The translations under genes were made by a program, and so were the position numbers. Under the pieces are notes generated by a model. The model had not been told where the DNA came from, did no database searches, and saw only the letters and a program-made list of their open reading frames with translations. A DNA stretch of 64,000 nucleotides from CAYNNQ01 sp964398785 (lineage in GTDB: Bacteria; Desulfobacterota; Desulfovibrionia; Desulfovibrionales; Desulfonatronovibrionaceae): assembly GCA_964398785.1 (NCBI GenBank), contig CAYNNQ010000004.1, positions 1-64,000 on the forward strand. The letters are read 5' to 3'. This document shows, piece by piece, positions 41,245 to 50,480 of this stretch (position 1 is the first letter of the stretch; each line of letters opens with the position of its first letter).

Positions 41245-43053
41245 ATGCGAGAGATAAATACCGGGGTTGATTTGGATTCGTTGGGCGGTTGGAAGAGGAC
41301 CCATCATTTGAATGAATTGGGCTTGGACCATTTGGGCCAGGAAGTGTGCCTCATGGGCTGGGTGCAATACAGACGGGATCATGGCGGACTTATCTTTGTC
41401 GATCTCCGGGACCGGGAAGGCCTCACCCAGATAGTATTTGCCCCGGAGGTAAACAGTGAGGCCCTGGAACAGGCGCATATTGTGCGTACGGAATATGTAT
41501 TGGCAATAAAGGGCAATGTGCGCAAACGCCCTGAAGACATGGTCAATCCCAATTTGGTTACCGGCTCGATCGAGGTGGCGGTGACAGAATTCAAGCTGCT
41601 GAACAAGTCCAGGACTCCGCCGTTCATGATTGAAGACCGTGTGGATGTTTCCGAGAATCTGCGCCTTCAGTACCGTTATCTGGATTTGCGGCGTCCCCGG
41701 ATGTGCTCGAATATAGTCCTTAGAAGCCTGGCTGCGCGGAGTGTCCGCAGATTTCTGGAAAGCGAGGATTTTTTGGAGGTGGAAACCCCAGTTTTGACCA
41801 AGAGTACTCCGGAAGGGGCGCGGGATTTCCTGGTGCCCTCTCGTCTGAACCAGGGCAGCGTATATGCCCTTCCCCAATCCCCGCAGCTTTTCAAACAAAC
41901 CCTTATGCTTGGGGGGCTGGATCGTTATTACCAGTTGGTCAAGTGTTTTCGTGACGAGGATCTGCGCGCGGATCGGCAGCCGGAATTTTCCCAGATAGAC
42001 ATGGAGATGTCCTTTGTCCAGGAAGATGATGTCATGGATGTTTCCGAAAGAATGATCAGTACTCTGATTGAAGATATCCTGGGGAAGAAAGTCCAGGCCC
42101 CTTTTCCGCGCATGAGCTATGCCCGGGCCATGGAGGAATACGGCATGGATCGTCCGGATCTGCGTTTTGATCTCCGGCTTAGGGAGGTAACCGATATTGT
42201 ACGCAACTCGGGTTTTAATCTGTTTGCAAAGGCGGAGATCATAAAGGCCCTGCCAATACGCGGAGGAGCGGAGCTCACCCGGAAGGAGATCGACGACTAT
42301 ACTGATTTTGTACGCATTTACGGGGCCCAGGGTCTGGCCTGGATCAAGGTCAAGGAGGATGGCTGGCAGTCTCCTATTGCCAAGTTCTTGAGCGATGAGG
42401 AAAAATCCGGACTGGAGAGAGAGCTGGATTTACGCCAGGGTGACATTGTTTTCTTCCAGGCCGGCACTTCGGAAATGGTCAATGCGGCCCTGGGCAATCT
42501 CCGGATTAAATTGGGTGAGCGTTTCGGGCTTATTCCGGAGGACACCTTTGCCCCGGTGTGGATAACCGACTTTCCGCTGTTGGAGTGGGATGAGGAGGAG
42601 AAGCGCTGGGCGGCGCGGCATCATCCGTTCACGGCACTACAGGAAGGCCAGGGAGACGTGGTTCAAAACGACCCCGGGGCGGCCAGGGCCCGGGCCTACG
42701 ATCTTGTTTTGAATGGACACGAGATAGGGGGCGGATCCATCCGTATCCATACCCCTAAGGCCCAGCAGGAGATGTTCGAGGTGCTGGGAATCGGCAAGGA
42801 AGAAGCGGAAGAGAAATTCGGATTTTTGCTCCAGGCCCTGGAATATGGTGCCCCGCCGCACGGGGGTATTGCCTTCGGGTTTGACAGGATTATTATGATA
42901 CTAGCAGGGACGACATCCATCCGGGACGTTATCGCTTTCCCCAAGACGCAAAAGGCGGCCTGCGTGATGACCGACGCCCCTTCCGAAGTGGATAACAAAC
43001 AACTCCGGGAATTGGGGTTGCGCTGGCGCGATTCGCAGAAAACCCGGAAATGA
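41245..43053 (+). CDS. aspS: Aspartyl-tRNA synthetase
   Basis: A 602-residue class IIb synthetase of the bacterial type. It has the N-terminal OB-fold anticodon-binding domain (VCLMGWVQYRRDHGGLIFVD), motif 2 (RYYQLVKCFRDEDLRADRQPEFSQIDMEMS), the large bacterial GAD insertion domain (about 280-420) and motif 3 (GIAFGFDRIIMILAG). Length and motifs fit non-discriminating or discriminating types alike; asparaginyl-tRNA synthetase is not in view. AAGAGGAAAGAG precedes the ATG. Confidence 0.97.
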   Translation: MREINTGVDLDSLGGWKRTHHLNELGLDHLGQEVCLMGWVQYRRDHGGLIFVDLRDREGLTQIVFAPEVNSEALEQAHIVRTEYVLAIKGNVRKRPEDMVNPNLVTGSIEVAVTEFKLLNKSRTPPFMIEDRVDVSENLRLQYRYLDLRRPRMCSNIVLRSLAARSVRRFLESEDFLEVETPVLTKSTPEGARDFLVPSRLNQGSVYALPQSPQLFKQTLMLGGLDRYYQLVKCFRDEDLRADRQPEFSQIDMEMSFVQEDDVMDVSERMISTLIEDILGKKVQAPFPRMSYARAMEEYGMDRPDLRFDLRLREVTDIVRNSGFNLFAKAEIIKALPIRGGAELTRKEIDDYTDFVRIYGAQGLAWIKVKEDGWQSPIAKFLSDEEKSGLERELDLRQGDIVFFQAGTSEMVNAALGNLRIKLGERFGLIPEDTFAPVWITDFPLLEWDEEEKRWAARHHPFTALQEGQGDVVQNDPGAARARAYDLVLNGHEIGGGSIRIHTPKAQQEMFEVLGIGKEEAEEKFGFLLQALEYGAPPHGGIAFGFDRIIMILAGTTSIRDVIAFPKTQKAACVMTDAPSEVDNKQLRELGLRWRDSQKTRK

Positions 43054-43163
43054 TCGCAGCTTTCTCGCAAATGGCGGTTCCGCGGAGAGCGGTCCCGGCT
43101 TTTTGGCGCGGCCAAGCCCTGTTTCGGATGGAAAACTGATTACTAATAATCGAGTGCGGGAAA

Positions 43164-43673
43164 ATGGAAAGAGAAATAATAACTTATCCCAATGAGGTAT
43201 TGTCCAGAAAGTCAGACCGGATAGAAGAGGTCACTCCGGATATTCAGGAACTGGCCGAGGACATGATCCGCATTATGTACGATAATGACGGTATTGGCCT
43301 GGCCGCTCCTCAGGTGGCTGAGAACCAGAGGATTATAACCGTGGATGTCTCTGGACCGGAAAAACGTGAAGATCTGCGGGTATTTATAAATCCGGAGCTG
43401 GTCTACACCGAGGGTGAAGTGGAGACCGAGGAGGGCTGTTTGAGTGTAGTGGGGTACCGGGCCTCGGTAAAAAGGGCGGCCCGGGTCAAGCTCCATGCAA
43501 TGGACTTAAAAGGCCAGGAAGTGGATGTGGATGCGGATGAAATGCTTTCCGTTTGTCTTCAACACGAGATAGATCATTTGGATGGTATTTTGTTTATTGA
43601 TCGCATAAGTCGATTGAAACGCTCACTTTATGATAAGAAATTGAACAAATGGCGCAGCAAAAGAAAAAAATAG
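43164..43673 (+). CDS. def: Peptide deformylase
   Basis: A 169-residue metalloenzyme that removes the formyl group from nascent proteins. The three motifs are intact: GIGLAAPQ (43-50), EEGCLS (89-94, metal ligand Cys92) and QHEIDH (133-138, ligands His134 and His138). The end overlaps fmt by 25 bases, so the two are translated together, as in many bacteria. Confidence 0.97.
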   Translation: MEREIITYPNEVLSRKSDRIEEVTPDIQELAEDMIRIMYDNDGIGLAAPQVAENQRIITVDVSGPEKREDLRVFINPELVYTEGEVETEEGCLSVVGYRASVKRAARVKLHAMDLKGQEVDVDADEMLSVCLQHEIDHLDGILFIDRISRLKRSLYDKKLNKWRSKRKK

Positions 43674-44602
43674 TCTTTATGGGCACCCCGGAATTCGCGG
43701 CGGCTGTCCTGGATCATCTCCTTCAATGGCCGGAGGGGGAGGTGGTTGCAGTATATACCCAGCCGGATCGACCCTGCGGGCGGGGGCGGATTTGCCGTCC
43801 TTCGCCGGTCAAGGAAAAGGCTTCCCAATGGGGCATACCAGTATATCAACCCCCAAATTTTAAGGCACAAACGGAGATAGAAAAGTTAAAGGACTTGAAT
43901 GCTGACTACCTGGCCGTGGCTGCGTACGGCCTGATTTTGCCCCGGGCGGTTTTGGATGCGGCCAAGAATGGTGCATACAATGTACACGCTTCTCTTTTGC
44001 CCAAATATAGAGGTGCGGCCCCCATACAACGGGCTGTTCTCAACGGTGAATGGGTTACCGGGGTAACCATTATGCGTATGGATACCGGCATGGATACAGG
44101 AGATATGCTTTTGCAGCGCAGTCTGGCCATTGGTATAGAGGATACTGCGGCCACCCTGCACGATGAATTGGCGGATATGGGCGGGAGGCTCCTTGTGCAG
44201 GCCTTTGAGGCTCTGGAAGAGGGAACAGCCAAACATGTGCCCCAGCCTGAGGATAAGGCCAGTTATGCCCCTAAGCTGGAGAAAAAGGAAGGGATGATCC
44301 GCTGGGACCGGCCCGCTCAAACTATTCATAACCAGATCCGGGGGATGCATCCCTGGCCGGGGGCATACTTCTCCTGGAACGGACTGGGCGAAGAGATTCG
44401 CCTTACTGTCTTTCCGGGGAAGGTGGGACCTTTTCTGGAAGAGGGGAGAGATCCCGGGACCATTTTGGGATTGCGCGAACAGGGGTATCTGGCGGTGGCT
44501 TGTCTGGACAGGGAATACTGGATTTCCGGAATCAAACCGGCCGGGAGTAAGCCTTTGAGCGCCCGGGACTTCTATTGCGGCTACCTGAGCCGGTGTGAAT
44601 AA
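43649..44602 (+). CDS. fmt: Methionyl-tRNA formyltransferase
   Basis: A 317-residue enzyme that formylates initiator Met-tRNA. Present are KIVFMGTPEFAAAVLDHLL, the NVHASLLPKYRGAAPIQ motif with the catalytic Asn-His, and the MDTGMDTGD loop; a C-terminal OB-fold follows. It starts inside def. DUF116 and rsmB genes follow the repeat, as in related genomes. Confidence 0.97.
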   Translation: MAQQKKKIVFMGTPEFAAAVLDHLLQWPEGEVVAVYTQPDRPCGRGRICRPSPVKEKASQWGIPVYQPPNFKAQTEIEKLKDLNADYLAVAAYGLILPRAVLDAAKNGAYNVHASLLPKYRGAAPIQRAVLNGEWVTGVTIMRMDTGMDTGDMLLQRSLAIGIEDTAATLHDELADMGGRLLVQAFEALEEGTAKHVPQPEDKASYAPKLEKKEGMIRWDRPAQTIHNQIRGMHPWPGAYFSWNGLGEEIRLTVFPGKVGPFLEEGRDPGTILGLREQGYLAVACLDREYWISGIKPAGSKPLSARDFYCGYLSRCE

Positions 44603-44693
44603 CTTACTTTTCCTCCGCTCTTTTTGTGGCTAGCGTGACTTCCCGGAATTTTTTAATTTATTTTCTTGCCAGGTGTCCTGGCAACGATCATTT

Positions 44694-44888
44694 TAGTTGG
44701 TTTCCATCCGGAAATGGCCCTTTTCCATTTTAACGGCGTCAATTTTCGTAATTATTCGATCATGTATTAGGATGCGCTCGCTCATAATTACTCAGTTTCC
44801 TTTTTAACAGAAAAAGATCTCATTTCCGAATTGGAAACGTGATATTTCTAAATCCGGGAATTTCTGAATTTCCGGATAAGAACTAGTT
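44694..44888 (+). repeat. MITE-like dispersed repeat, copy 3 (forward)
   Basis: Same element as 10345-10536, same orientation, with the terminal inverted repeats GTTTCCATCCGGAAAT and TTTCCGGATAAGAAC. It lies between fmt and the DUF116 gene, so an otherwise compact gene string is split by it; it pairs with copy 4 in inverted orientation. Confidence 0.85.
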
Positions 44889-44963
44889 GGCTTTGCCATC
44901 CGTAAAACGGCTGGAGCTGTTCGCTGTTAATATTCCCGGATTGCTGCCCGGGGATGGAGAGAT

Positions 44964-45830
44964 GTGGCTCCCTGGAAAATATTAGACGCGGGTTGTGGGT
45001 TGGTTGTGAACCAGGAAAAAAAAACAGATACCTTTCTGGAAAAAGAGATAGACTCTTCCTTTGTGGCCAAGAAGCGCCTGTTCATCGGATTGGTGACCGG
45101 GACTTCCATCCTGGTAGTTTTCCTGCTTATTGTTTTGTGGGTTGTTCCCTATATTGGACTGCGCAATATCCATCCCGCCGCTCCCTGGGTACTGGGGGGG
45201 CTGTTCCTCGCCCTGATTGTGTTTATTATCTGGGCCACTCTGGGCTTAGTCTTAAGTATCCTGCTGAAAAGAAACATATTTTTTTCCAAAAAACTGCGCG
45301 GGCTCATAATAAAGTTCTTCCTGCCTTTGATGACCCTGTGCGGCCGTTTTGTGGGCATTCCCAAGCAAAGGGTGCGGGCCTCGTTCATCAAGGTCAACAA
45401 CGAAATCGTCATGGCCGAGGCCCGGCGGTACAAGCCGGAGGAGGTCCTGATGCTCATGCCCCACTGCCTGCAGCGTAGCAGATGCAAAATCCGGCTGACC
45501 TACGATATCCGCAACTGCGAGCGGTGCGGGAAATGTCCCATAGCCGGTCTTCTGGAGTTGAGCGACAGCTACGGAGCGCATCTGGCCATAGCCACCGGGG
45601 GAACCATTGCCCGCAGGATCGTGGTCAATGTCCGTCCCCGCTTCATCCTGGCCGTGGCCTGCGAGCGGGATCTGTCCAGCGGGATCCAGGACGTGTATCC
45701 TCTGCCCGCCTACGGCATCCTGAACCAAAGGCCGCACGGTCCGTGCCTGGACACTTTGGTCCAGCTCGAGCATGTTCAGTGGGCTCTCAGGCGATTTTTA
45801 AGGCCGGAATATGTCCCGGAAAAAAAATAA
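44964..45830 (+). CDS. DUF116 domain membrane protein
   Basis: A 288-residue protein with two membrane helices (about 41-65 and 73-98) and a cytosolic DUF116 domain with the conserved cysteine set: MPHCLQ, CKIRLTYDIRNCERCGKCP and a later VACERDL. The cysteines suggest a metal or iron-sulfur site. The family is unstudied but is often next to fmt and rsmB, which is the order here. GTG 44964 starts the frame; a second GTG at 45006 is an alternative. The rsmB start lies inside its end. Confidence 0.85.
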   Translation: MAPWKILDAGCGLVVNQEKKTDTFLEKEIDSSFVAKKRLFIGLVTGTSILVVFLLIVLWVVPYIGLRNIHPAAPWVLGGLFLALIVFIIWATLGLVLSILLKRNIFFSKKLRGLIIKFFLPLMTLCGRFVGIPKQRVRASFIKVNNEIVMAEARRYKPEEVLMLMPHCLQRSRCKIRLTYDIRNCERCGKCPIAGLLELSDSYGAHLAIATGGTIARRIVVNVRPRFILAVACERDLSSGIQDVYPLPAYGILNQRPHGPCLDTLVQLEHVQWALRRFLRPEYVPEKK

Positions 45831-47100
45831 AAATAATATCCCCCCGGCCCGTCGAGCGGCCTTAAGCGCTGTTTTGGACACCTGCTCCGGGGCCGATCTG
45901 CAGGCGGCTCTGGACCGCCGTCTGGAACCGGCTTCGCTTGCCCCCGAGGACCGCGCCCTGTGTACCGCCCTGGTGTACGGTTATTTCCGCCTAAAGATCC
46001 GAATAGACTATATCCTGTCCGTTTTTTTGAAGAAGCCGGAGCGAATGCCCGGGGATGTGCTTGTGGCCATGGGCCTGGCCGTATTCGAGATTTTGCATAT
46101 GGACCGCATCCCGGAGTACGCCTCTGTCTCCTGGGCGGCCGGATTCGCCAAATCCGGATACGGTACAGGGATTTCCGGGGTGGTCAATGCCGTGCTCCGC
46201 AATGTCTGTCGCGAAAGTGTCCGCGATCCGGATTTTTTTCAAAAGGACAACCCGGATAAGAACCTTTTCCGGTCCAGGTTCTACAGCTGTCCGCAGTGGA
46301 TGGTTAAGCTCTGGGCGGATCAGATCGGGGAGGAAAAGGCCCTGGTCGTGCTGGAAAACAGTATCCGGCCCGCCCCATTGGGTCTGCGCCTGGAAAGTAC
46401 GTTTGCAAAGGGAAAGCTGGGTTTTAAAAACGAAGATATCCTGGCCAAGCAGGGGAATCTTTTGGCCTTTAAAAACGCCCCGGACAATCTGGCTGAGCTG
46501 GAAAATCTGGGCGAGATAAGCCGGGTTTCCTTTGCCGGGCAGAGCCTGCTTGCCCAAGCCTGCGCCTCCGGTCTTCCGGAGCCGGTCTGGGACGCCTGCT
46601 GCGGCCGGGGAGGAAAGAGTTTTCTTTTGAATTCCCTGGGGCTAAAGGTGCTTGGTAGCGACACCAGCTACTCCCGGCTTTCCGGGTTTAAATCGGAAAT
46701 GAAGCGGCTTGAAAAGAGGGTGCCTTTGTTCGCGGGCTCGGCGGAAAAGCCCCCGTTTGCCCCGGACGGCCCGCCGAAAAGCCTGCTTCTGGACGTCCCC
46801 TGCTCCGGGCTGGGGGTTTTGAGCCGCCGGCCGGATATCAAGCAAAAACGCAGACCGGAGGATATTGCCGGCTTCACCCGGATGCAGCGGGCCATGCTTG
46901 AATCCGCTTTTCATATTTTGCCCCCGGGCGGGCATATTCTGTATATGACCTGCACCCTGAACCGGGGGGAAAACCAGGAGCAGGTGTCCAGTCTCCTTAA
47001 AAAACATCCCTCCCTTGAGTTACTCCAAGAGCTTGAAACCGATATCCCCTCCTCCCAACTCGGAGAATGCTTCTACCTGGCCCGGCTGGAGAAAGGCTAA
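45811..47100 (+). CDS. rsmB: 16S rRNA m5C methyltransferase, RsmB/Sun type
   Basis: A 429-residue protein with an N-terminal NusB-like RNA-binding domain (about 10-140) and a C-terminal SAM-dependent methyltransferase. The two cysteines of the m5C mechanism are Cys331 (DVPCSGLGVLSRRPDIK, motif IV) and Cys381 (YMTCTLN, motif VI); motif I is WDACCGRGGKS. It methylates C967-type cytosine in 16S rRNA. Overlaps the DUF116 gene. Confidence 0.92.
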   Translation: MSRKKNKNNIPPARRAALSAVLDTCSGADLQAALDRRLEPASLAPEDRALCTALVYGYFRLKIRIDYILSVFLKKPERMPGDVLVAMGLAVFEILHMDRIPEYASVSWAAGFAKSGYGTGISGVVNAVLRNVCRESVRDPDFFQKDNPDKNLFRSRFYSCPQWMVKLWADQIGEEKALVVLENSIRPAPLGLRLESTFAKGKLGFKNEDILAKQGNLLAFKNAPDNLAELENLGEISRVSFAGQSLLAQACASGLPEPVWDACCGRGGKSFLLNSLGLKVLGSDTSYSRLSGFKSEMKRLEKRVPLFAGSAEKPPFAPDGPPKSLLLDVPCSGLGVLSRRPDIKQKRRPEDIAGFTRMQRAMLESAFHILPPGGHILYMTCTLNRGENQEQVSSLLKKHPSLELLQELETDIPSSQLGECFYLARLEKG

Positions 47101-47130
47101 TTTTGGGTCCTCGAAGTTTGATGTGGATTC

Positions 47131-47374
47131 TCTCCGCCTGAACTTTTTTGCTGCCAAATTTCCGGCCCGGTGTTTTCTTGGCCCCGCCAAAGGGAGATGC
47201 TTGCCCCTCCGGACTCTTGTTTGGGCAAGAAAAAAAGTTTTGCTGCATCCAAGTTGGTACTGTTGCCAGTCTGCACTCAGAGTCGTTTCCCGGTCCGGTT
47301 TCCCCCTTTTGGCGGGGCCAAGAAAACGCGCGAGCCTTTCGTTAAAAGCATGCAAAAAGATGAGGCAGGAGATA
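47131..47374. repeat. Second dispersed repeat, copy A (partner at 57981-58222)
   Basis: About 240 bp sharing many blocks with 57981-58222, for example GCTTGCCCC.TCCGGACTCTT, CGGTCCGGTTTCCCCCTTTT and GCGCGAGCCTTTCGTTAAAAGCAT. Inside are inverted arms CTTGGCCCCGCCAAAGGG and CCCTTTTGGCGGGGCCAAG, which could fold the unit into one long hairpin. It has no convincing gene. Confidence 0.7.
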
Positions 47375-47565
47375 ATATGAAAATCCACTCGCTGTGTCGG
47401 AAAGCCCTAATTTTCCATTTAAATACTCAGCTTTCAATTTTTCAAGGGTTTAGTTATATTGGGACAACTCTCCCCTGGATTCTTATCCTTTATCTATCTG
47501 GCATTCCCAAATGGACTACATTTAAAAAATATTAGTTAACATACTGTTTTTTTAGAGAAAAATAT
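47375..47565. other. Intergenic region between repeat and terminator
   Basis: AT-rich, no recognisable gene. Between rsmB and the efflux operon the 588-bp gap holds the repeat at 47131-47374 and the hairpin at 47566. Confidence 0.4.
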
Positions 47566-47611
47566 AAAAGGGCTCCAAATGATCCGGGGCCCTTTTAATA
47601 TATTTTTTTTT
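47566..47611 (+). terminator. Rho-independent terminator
   Basis: AAAAGGGCTCC and CGGGGCCCTTTT pair around AAATGATC, followed by a T-rich run (TATATTTTTTTTT). It separates the rsmB side from the efflux operon. Confidence 0.75.
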
Positions 47612-47687
47612 ATGCTAGCGATAAACTGGGTTAATACATTAATTATTTTATATGCAACATACTATACTAAGGATGGAGGGGTGTTAA

Positions 47688-49199
47688 ATGTCGAATGTTT
47701 TCAGAGGATGTAATTTAATAAAAGCATCAAAGCATCCACGGTCTGTTTTTATTGTTTTTTCCCTTATTTTTTTTATGCCTATACTATTTCTGAATACCTG
47801 TCCGGCTTCATCCCTTGAACAATATGCCCCCTCTTTTAAAGAAAATATTGTTCAGCCCACGTATTTGAAGAAAAATACCTCCAAACAAGAATTAGACCTA
47901 GATGGAAAACTAAAACTGAACACCCTAATAGATACGGCACTGAAGTCTCATCCTTCTCTGCGCCGTTCTTGGGCCAGAGCTAAAGGGGCTGCTGCCACGG
48001 TTGGTCAGGCGTTGTCCTCTTATTATCCACAAGTATCCTCTAATGTCTTTGCCAATTACAATGATGAGGGAAAATATCGTTACAATGATGATGGAGAATA
48101 CCGTTACAATGAAATGTGGGAGAAAAGTAAAAGGATGGGTGCGAGTTTAGGGATTACCTACCTGTTGTTGGACAATGGCGGAAGAGAAAATACGGCTCTG
48201 GCGGCAAAAAAACGATTGGAGGCCGCAAACCATGCATATAACCAATCCGTTCTGGATTTGGTATTTGAGGTTCAGAAGAGATACTACGCTTACGTCGAAT
48301 CTTTGCAAATGCTCGCAGCCAAGAAAGAGGATCTTAGAGTTGCTAAGTCCAACCGCGAACGGGCCAAGGATTTTTTTACTGCAGGTTTGAATTCGAAATC
48401 CGCAAAGCTGCAGGCTCAGGCCCATGTTTCGCAAGTGGAGTACCAATTGGCCTCCTTAAAAGGCAAGGTGCGCAGGGATTGGAGGAAGCTGGCTATTATA
48501 TGCGGGTTACCTAAATCTCCGCGCCATGAGGTATACTCCCCGTCCAAACTGGACAAAGATTTAGTCAGCAAGGGGGCTGAGCAATTGATTAAAAGGGCTG
48601 AAGACAAGAATCCCCGCCTTCAGTCCCTTGAAGCCCGGATAAAATCCGGAGAGCACCGGGTTGAAGCGGCAAAATCGAAGTTTTCCCCGGAGTTGAGTTT
48701 TATAAGCAGTGGGACAGCCCAAAAGATTTTTTTCCAGGAAAGCCACGAAACCGGTATGGCGGAAGATGAATATAAAGCAACCGTGGGGCTCAAGGTCACT
48801 TACGATCTTTTTACCGGCTTTTCGGATTCCTATGAAGAACGCGAAGCACAGACAAATGTCGAGGTAACCAGGGAACAATACGCCGAGAAACAATTAGTAT
48901 TGAGACAAGAAGTGGAAGATTCCCTGAATGAATACAAGGCCGCGTTGGATGAGCTGAAAGCCAGTAAGCAGTATGTAAAAGATGCAAAAGAAAGTTATCG
49001 GGTAGCGGTGCAATTTTTCAAACAAGGGGAGGGAGCGATGATGGAAATCACCAGGGCCCTTGAACAATTAGCTCACGCCAAAAGTGAACTGGTTGGCGCA
49101 CGAATGAATATGTACACGGCCGCAGCCAGTCTCGCACACAGTTGCGGGGCTTTTGAAAAATTGGGAGCCAGAAAGGCAGAGTGGAAAACGATGGACTGA
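47688..49199 (+). CDS. TolC-family outer membrane efflux protein
   Basis: A 503-residue outer membrane channel. It has a signal-anchor-like N-terminus (hydrophobic about 19-36, after a basic leader) and two halves each with the long helix/strand pattern of TolC: LIDTALKSHPSLRRSWARAKG at the first and AKSKFSPELSFISSGTAQK in the second. A short tandem unit YRYNDDGEYRYNEM (about 125-140) is unusual. GGAGGGG lies before the ATG. First gene of a tripartite RND efflux operon. Confidence 0.88.
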   Translation: MSNVFRGCNLIKASKHPRSVFIVFSLIFFMPILFLNTCPASSLEQYAPSFKENIVQPTYLKKNTSKQELDLDGKLKLNTLIDTALKSHPSLRRSWARAKGAAATVGQALSSYYPQVSSNVFANYNDEGKYRYNDDGEYRYNEMWEKSKRMGASLGITYLLLDNGGRENTALAAKKRLEAANHAYNQSVLDLVFEVQKRYYAYVESLQMLAAKKEDLRVAKSNRERAKDFFTAGLNSKSAKLQAQAHVSQVEYQLASLKGKVRRDWRKLAIICGLPKSPRHEVYSPSKLDKDLVSKGAEQLIKRAEDKNPRLQSLEARIKSGEHRVEAAKSKFSPELSFISSGTAQKIFFQESHETGMAEDEYKATVGLKVTYDLFTGFSDSYEEREAQTNVEVTREQYAEKQLVLRQEVEDSLNEYKAALDELKASKQYVKDAKESYRVAVQFFKQGEGAMMEITRALEQLAHAKSELVGARMNMYTAAASLAHSCGAFEKLGARKAEWKTMD

Positions 49200-49266
49200 T
49201 TTTTATTCGGTAATAAACATTTCGGGATGAAAGCCATTCACATTTCAACTAGGCAAGGAGCAGGCA

Positions 49267-50406
49267 ATGACTAGGTTTTGGCAGACTGGAATCGGAATTC
49301 TTGCGGTAGTGATACTTGTATTCGGCTCTGCTGACACTATGCTTGGCCAAAAGGCCAAGAAAGGCTCGGCAACGAACTCCACTCAAAAGGCTTTGCCGGT
49401 CAAGGCCGTTCAGGTGGAAAAAGCAAACAGGAAGCAGTGTTTAAAGTATCCCGGCGTCGTTATTACCGACAACCAGAGCGAATTGTCCTTCAGGGTATCC
49501 GGAAAGGTCGAGGAAGTTCCGATCAAGGTTGGCCAAGTGCTGAAGAAAGGTCAATTAATCGCTCAGCTGGAGCAAAGCCATTTTATAAACGCCAGGGAGC
49601 AGGCCCGGGCGGCCAAGAGGCAGGCTAAAGCCCGCATGCAGGACGCGCGGAGCGAGTATCGGCGGCTCAAAAAGCTGATGTCCGCGCGCGACATCTCGAA
49701 GCAAAAACTGCAAAACGCCAAGACAACTGCCCAGTCAGCAGAGGAAGATTTCCATATAGCTCAAAGACGCCTGGCCGAGGCCGAGCGGCAACTTGGTTAT
49801 ACCACCCTGAAATCTCCCTTTGGGGGGATTGTGGCCAGCAAGAAGGTCCACGCCTTTCAGACGGTCGAGGCCGGACAGCCCATAGCCCTTATAGTGGATC
49901 CGTCTGATCTCCTTTTCCGTGTGCAGTTGCCGCCATCAATGTTGCCCCTTCGGAATGACCTTGAGAATTTCCAATGCGTTTTTCCGGCCCTGAATGGCCT
50001 TAAACTTGAGGCCAAACTGCACGGTCTAGGCCCAAGCGCCCTGCCTCCCCTGCGCACTTTCCCGCTGACCGTGGAAATCGAATCCGCTGCTAAACATCCA
50101 ATAATGCCCGGAACGGAAGGCATTTTGCGCATCACCGTGGCCTCGGACGCAGCAAAAAACCGTATTCGTGTCCCGGCTAGCGCCATAACTAGCAATCACA
50201 AGGGCAGTCCCAAGGTGTGGATAGCAAATCCGAAATCGGGTCGGGCGCAGCGGCGTTCCGTTAAACTGGGCGAGGTGCAAGAGGGCAGGGTGACTGTAGA
50301 GTCCGGCCTTTCTCCCGGCGAATGGGTGATAACCGCCGGGCAGTCGGATCTGTCCTCGGGACGGAAAGTAAAGATAGTCAAGCCGATGTCCGGCTCCAGC
50401 CAATAA
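49267..50406 (+). CDS. RND efflux periplasmic adaptor (HlyD/MFP family)
   Basis: A 379-residue adaptor with a signal peptide or N-terminal anchor (about 5-25), a lipoyl domain (VSGKVEEVPIKVGQVLKKGQ), a helical hairpin (HFINAREQARAAKRQAKARM…), and the second lipoyl half (TLKSPFGGIVASKKVHAFQTV), then beta-barrel and membrane-proximal domains. No lipobox Cys is seen. It links the inner membrane pump to the TolC-like channel. Confidence 0.92.
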   Translation: MTRFWQTGIGILAVVILVFGSADTMLGQKAKKGSATNSTQKALPVKAVQVEKANRKQCLKYPGVVITDNQSELSFRVSGKVEEVPIKVGQVLKKGQLIAQLEQSHFINAREQARAAKRQAKARMQDARSEYRRLKKLMSARDISKQKLQNAKTTAQSAEEDFHIAQRRLAEAERQLGYTTLKSPFGGIVASKKVHAFQTVEAGQPIALIVDPSDLLFRVQLPPSMLPLRNDLENFQCVFPALNGLKLEAKLHGLGPSALPPLRTFPLTVEIESAAKHPIMPGTEGILRITVASDAAKNRIRVPASAITSNHKGSPKVWIANPKSGRAQRRSVKLGEVQEGRVTVESGLSPGEWVITAGQSDLSSGRKVKIVKPMSGSSQ

Positions 50407-50480
50407 TTGTCCGTCGCTAGTTTGATGTTCGCGCCTAACGGCTAAACCACGCTTAATATCATTACCTAGGGGAAGCCAGC

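Noticed and set aside
47020..47388. Minus-strand open frame in the second repeat (122 codons)
   Set aside because: It crosses the repeat and the end of rsmB; the other copy has frame changes, so the repeat is unlikely to be coding.
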